17,160 nt of DNA from NCBI GenBank assembly GCA_009917805.1, contig RGES01000014.1:1-17160 (forward strand), read 5' to 3'. Both the position numbers and the translations under genes were made by a program. Origin of the DNA: Verrucomicrobiota bacterium. GTDB lineage: Bacteria; Verrucomicrobiota; Verrucomicrobiia; Opitutales; UBA953. Shown piece by piece: positions 14,511-17,160 of the stretch (within the stretch, counting starts at the first letter, position 1; each line of letters starts with the position of its first letter). Below the pieces are notes generated by a model, which had not been told where the DNA came from, did no database searches, and saw only the letters and a list, made by a program, of their open reading frames with translations.

Positions 14511-15088
14511 CAGGAAAGGGTCTCGCTCAGGCGGGCGATCACGGCCGGAAGCAGGGCGTGCTCGGCGGCATGGATCTTGTCGGCGAAGGACTCGAGGGTG
14601 TCCGTGGCCGTGCGGGGCACGCGGGTCTGGCCGAGGTGGGCCCCGCCGTCGATCTCGGCGTTGACCCAGTGGACGGTGCAGCCGGCTTCGGGGACGCCCG
14701 CGTTCCAAGCCTGTCCGATGCCGTCCAGTCCGGGGAAGGCCGGCAGGAGGCTCGGGTGGAGGTTGATGATCCGTCCGGCGAAGGCGTCGAGCAGGGGCGC
14801 CTTGATCACGCGCATGAAGCCGGCGAGGACGACCAGGTCGACTTTCGCGGCCTTGAGGTCGTCGGCCCAGGCTTGTTCGCGTTCCGGAGAGAACTTCGTC
14901 TTGAAGGGGCCGGTCTCCAGGAACTTGGCGGGGACGCCGTACTTCGGGCCCAGCTCGAGCATCTTGCAGGTCGGGACGTCGCACCAGATCCCGGCCACCT
15001 TGGCCTTGCCGAGACGACCCTCGGCTTGGGCGCGAAGGACCGCATCGGCGTTGGAGCCGCGACCGGAACCGAGGAGGGCGACGCGCAT
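14510..15088 (-). CDS. purN: Phosphoribosylglycinamide formyltransferase
   Basis: This 192-aa enzyme uses 10-formyltetrahydrofolate to formylate GAR in purine synthesis. MRVALLGSGRGSN (1-13) is the phosphate-binding N-terminus. LAGFMRVI (88-95) is typical. The catalytic triad aligns as N109 and H111 in NLHPSLLP (109-116) and D147 in EIDGG (145-149). FPGLDGIGQAWNAG and TVHWV follow the expected order. I chose ATG 15088 because the family begins there; an in-frame start at 15181 would add 31 residues with no family similarity. It heads the purN, prmA, membrane-protein run and is divergent from the NamZ-like gene. Confidence 0.94.
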   Translation of the reverse strand: MRVALLGSGRGSNADAVLRAQAEGRLGKAKVAGIWCDVPTCKMLELGPKYGVPAKFLETGPFKTKFSPEREQAWADDLKAAKVDLVVLAGFMRVIKAPLLDAFAGRIINLHPSLLPAFPGLDGIGQAWNAGVPEAGCTVHWVNAEIDGGAHLGQTRVPRTATDTLESFADKIHAAEHALLPAVIARLSETLS

Positions 15089-15189
15089 GACGGGAAGGTG
15101 TCGGCGCCGCCCCTCGCCTGCAAACGGATTTTCGAATTCGGACTTTGAACCCTTCGGCAAACCGCCGATGATGGCCGCCACTGCACCCC
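15089..15189. promoter_or_regulatory. Divergent spacer between purN and the NamZ-like gene
   Basis: This 101-bp spacer must contain promoters for both directions. The centre (about 15122-15142) is relatively AT-rich around TTCGAATTCG. I could not pick a convincing -35/-10 pair on either strand. I see no recognisable purine-riboswitch or PurR-type operator. Confidence 0.3.
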
Positions 15190-16500
15190 ATGGACCGTCG
15201 CGAGTTTCTTCACCTCACCGCCCTGGGTTCGCTGGGCGCCGTCGCTCTTTCCGGTTGCGCCGGCGGCGGTGGCGGCGGCTCCGTCGGGCCTGCGCCCGTC
15301 GCGCCGACGCCGGCCCCGCCGATCGCGGGCAAGGTCATGCTGGGCATCGACGTCCTCGCCGCCGAAGGCTTCGCCCGGATCAAAGGCCTGCGCTGCGGAC
15401 TCGTGACGCACCGCGCCGGCGTCAACGGCCTCGGCCAGCGCACCGTCGACGTCCTCGCGCGCGCTCCCGGCGTCCAGCTCACCAAGCTCTTCGGCCCCGA
15501 GCACGGCATCGACGGCGTCGCCGCGGCCGACGTCGCCGTCGGCCACGCGAAGGATGCGCGCACCGGCCTGCCGATCTATTCGCTCTATGGCGCGACGCGT
15601 CGTCCGACGCCGGAGATGCTGGCCGGCCTCGACGTCATCCTCATCGACTTCCAGGACATCGGCGCCCGCTCCTACACTTACATCAGCTGCATGCGTTACG
15701 TGATCGAGGCATGCTTCTCGCTGCCGCGCCCCGTGCGCGTGATCGTCCTCGACCGCCCGAACCCGCTCGGGGGCGAAAAAGTCGACGGACCCTTCCTGGA
15801 CCGCAAGTGGCGCAGCTACGTGGGCGCCTACGAGACCCCTTACGTGCACGGCCTGACCATCGGCGAGATCGCGCGCTGGGCCGTGGCCACGCCGGGCGTC
15901 CTCGAGCTCGACGAAGCCACGCGTCGCCGCGGCACGCTCGACGTCGTCGCGCTGCGCGGCTGGCGTCGCTCGATGACCTGGAACCTCACCGGCCTGAACT
16001 GGGTGCCGACCTCCCCGAAGATCGACAACGCGAAGGCCGCGCTCGGATACGCGATGACCGGATTGGGCGCCATGGATTCGGGCTTCAGCCACAGCACCGG
16101 CCCCGGCCAGAATTTCCGCTTCCTCACCTATCCTCGGCGCAAGGCCGCGGATCTCGTCGCCGCGTTCGGCAACGCCGTGCCCGGGCTCGTGCTGCAGCCG
16201 CAGCAGATGGCCGACGGCACGCAGGGCGTCTATGTGGGCGTCGGCGACTGGCCGAAGCTGCGCCCCACCGCGATCTCGCTGCACATGCTGCGCCAAGCCT
16301 GCGTCTGGGCGCCGAACCCGTTCGCCGGGCTCACCGGCTCCAAGCGCGAGCTCTTCATCAAGCACCTCGGCAGCGAGGCCTTCTTCGAGGAGCTGCGCAC
16401 GCAAGGCGCGCGCATCGACCTCGCCCGCTGGATGGCGCGCTGGGACGGGGACGCCGCGGCTTTCCGCGCCCGCACCGCCCCGTTCAGGCTCTACGCCTGA
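15190..16500 (+). CDS. DUF1343 / NamZ-like exo-beta-N-acetylmuramidase, Tat-type lipoprotein
   Basis: This 436-aa exported protein belongs to the DUF1343 family, whose studied members (NamZ, Bacillus YbbC) release MurNAc from peptidoglycan fragments. The N-terminus MDRREFLHLTALGSLG has a twin-arginine-like motif. A lipobox LSGC puts the lipidated cysteine at residue 23, followed by a Gly run (25-30) and a Pro/Ala linker (33-44). Family motifs are FGPEHGIDG (101-109, Glu104 and His105), YSLYG (130-134), FQDIGARSYTYI (154-165), LDRPNPLGG (187-195) and PYVHGLTIGEIA (217-228). It likely acts on the periplasmic side of a membrane in cell-wall recycling. No muramic-acid uptake or etherase gene is adjacent. 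Confidence 0.88.
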   Translation: MDRREFLHLTALGSLGAVALSGCAGGGGGGSVGPAPVAPTPAPPIAGKVMLGIDVLAAEGFARIKGLRCGLVTHRAGVNGLGQRTVDVLARAPGVQLTKLFGPEHGIDGVAAADVAVGHAKDARTGLPIYSLYGATRRPTPEMLAGLDVILIDFQDIGARSYTYISCMRYVIEACFSLPRPVRVIVLDRPNPLGGEKVDGPFLDRKWRSYVGAYETPYVHGLTIGEIARWAVATPGVLELDEATRRRGTLDVVALRGWRRSMTWNLTGLNWVPTSPKIDNAKAALGYAMTGLGAMDSGFSHSTGPGQNFRFLTYPRRKAADLVAAFGNAVPGLVLQPQQMADGTQGVYVGVGDWPKLRPTAISLHMLRQACVWAPNPFAGLTGSKRELFIKHLGSEAFFEELRTQGARIDLARWMARWDGDAAAFRARTAPFRLYA

Positions 16501-16505
16501 TCAGT
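16497..16505. other. Abutting stop codons in palindrome CTGATCAG
   Basis: The TGA of the NamZ-like gene (16498-16500) directly abuts the minus-strand purF stop (complement of TCA, 16501-16503), making TGATCA within CTGATCAG. There is no intergenic base. The 9-base string CTGATCAGT is identical to the one at the junction at 13128-13136. Confidence 0.6.
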
Positions 16506-17160
16506 AGGAGCGGCCTTCGCGCTTCTCCCAGTAGTTGATGTAGGCCTGGTTGAGCACGCCGAGACCGCCCGGGGTCGGGTAGTCGCCGGTGAAATACCAG
16601 TCGCCGCGGCTCTTCGGGCAGGCCTTGTGCAGCGACGCGATCTTCTGGAAGACCAGGACCAGCTCGCCCTTCCAGGTGCTCTTCGAAGGATACACGAGCT
16701 CGGCCGCCTTGGCGGCGATCTCCGCCTCGGTGAAGGCGTCGTAGATCCGCTTCACGTGGTTCTTCATCTCCTTCGTCGGCTTCTTGGACTGCGCGACGCA
16801 GTCTTCGTAGACTTCGCGGAGCAGGTCGGTCATGCCGCGGTCCTTGCACAGCGCGACGGCGGCCTGGAAAGCGAGGAACTTGCCCATCTCGGACATGTCG
16901 ATGCCGTAGCAGTCCGGGTAGCGGATCTGCGGGGCCGTCGACGCGATGACGATGCGCTTCGGGTTCGGGCGGGCCAGGATGCGGAGGATCGACTGGCGGA
17001 GGGTCGTGCCGCGGACGATCGAGTCGTCGACGCAGACGAGCGTGTCGCCTTCGCGCACCGTGCCGTAGGAGATGTCGTAGACGTGCGAGGCCATCTGCAT
17101 GCGGTTCTTCTCCTGCGAGATGAACGTGCGCAGCTTGACGTCCTTATGGGCGACCTTCTC
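16501..17160 (-). CDS. purF: Amidophosphoribosyltransferase, C-terminal part (cut by window edge)
   Basis: The visible 219 C-terminal residues belong to the enzyme that makes phosphoribosylamine from PRPP and glutamine, the committed purine step. The frame stays open to the right edge, reading EKVAHKDVKLRTFI before the region shown. The PRPP loop VDDSIVRGTTL lies near bases 17000-17031, and YGIDMSEMGKFLA follows as in the family. The tail after that is about 135 residues and ends GDWYFTGDYPTPGG then INYWEKREGRSY. This is unlike the shorter E. coli-type end and resembles, from memory, PurF of Bacteroidota and relatives. The N-terminal glutaminase domain with its catalytic cysteine lies outside the window. 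Confidence 0.88.
   Translation of the reverse strand, partial: EKVAHKDVKLRTFISQEKNRMQMASHVYDISYGTVREGDTLVCVDDSIVRGTTLRQSILRILARPNPKRIVIASTAPQIRYPDCYGIDMSEMGKFLAFQAAVALCKDRGMTDLLREVYEDCVAQSKKPTKEMKNHVKRIYDAFTEAEIAAKAAELVYPSKSTWKGELVLVFQKIASLHKACPKSRGDWYFTGDYPTPGGLGVLNQAYINYWEKREGRSY

Noticed and set aside
14511..15191. Extended prmA reading frame suggesting a PurN-PrmA style fusion
   Set aside because: The upstream extension is in a different frame from purN and is Arg/Pro-rich. PrmA similarity begins at the ATG at 14510, so these are two overlapping genes.
13722..16538. Very long plus-strand open frame of about 938 codons
   Set aside because: It runs antisense to prmA and purN and then out of frame through the NamZ-like gene. 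Its residues are Arg/Gly/Ala-rich with no domain, as expected in GC-rich DNA opposite real genes.
1..17160. Defence island, prophage, transposon or CRISPR
   Set aside because: No transposase, integrase, nuclease-helicase set, terminal repeats or spaced direct repeats were seen. The genes are core metabolism, envelope and replication functions.

Overview
The window is high-GC (roughly two-thirds by eye), densely coding bacterial chromosome. It carries 17 genes on both strands: 16 complete and one (purF) cut by the right edge. I see no rRNA, tRNA, CRISPR array, insertion sequence, phage gene or integrase. The gene set points to a Gram-negative, probably Verrucomicrobiota-like (PVC) organism. 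The reasons are a DUF5069 protein, a PurF C-terminus unlike the E. coli type, a Tat-type lipoprotein of the DUF1343/NamZ family, and starts that mostly lack Shine-Dalgarno motifs. That assignment is inference and only moderately secure.

Region 1 (1-2351, + strand) is a tight run: DUF5069 protein, low-molecular-weight protein tyrosine phosphatase, a RelE/ParE-fold protein without a visible antitoxin, and phosphatidylserine synthase (pssA). A 249-bp intergenic stretch (2352-2600) follows. It holds nested inverted repeats, two DnaA-box-like nonamers and a 10-bp AT-only palindrome. It leads into dnaN, the replication sliding clamp. dnaN converges on a minus-strand operon, and a short hairpin spans both stop codons.

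Region 2 (3741-7266, - strand) reads tyrA, then an in-frame aroA-cmk fusion, then plsC, joined by 4-base ATGA overlaps. It makes tyrosine and chorismate precursors, (d)CDP and phosphatidic acid. The aroA-cmk gene joins two complete enzymes with essentially no linker.

Region 3 (7356-11046, + strand) holds a membrane-anchored helical/TPR-like protein with a degenerate sulfatase-modifying-factor (SUMF1) domain. After it comes a PglF/WbpM/CapD-type membrane nucleotide-sugar 4,6-dehydratase, suggesting surface-glycan synthesis.

Region 4 (11098-17160) is a split purine cluster. purE-purK and a four-helix membrane protein lie on +. A second four-helix membrane protein, prmA and purN lie on -. A NamZ-like lipoprotein lies on +, and the 3' part of purF on -. 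The enzymes cover AIR carboxylation (PurK, PurE), GAR formylation (PurN) and the committed step (PurF).

Most of this is ordinary housekeeping DNA. I did not find a convincing new defence or mobile system. The points most worth a second look are the AroA-Cmk fusion, the structured pssA-dnaN intergenic region, the solitary RelE-like gene, the degenerate SUMF1 protein, the scarcity of Shine-Dalgarno motifs, and the recurrent palindromic stop-to-stop junctions.
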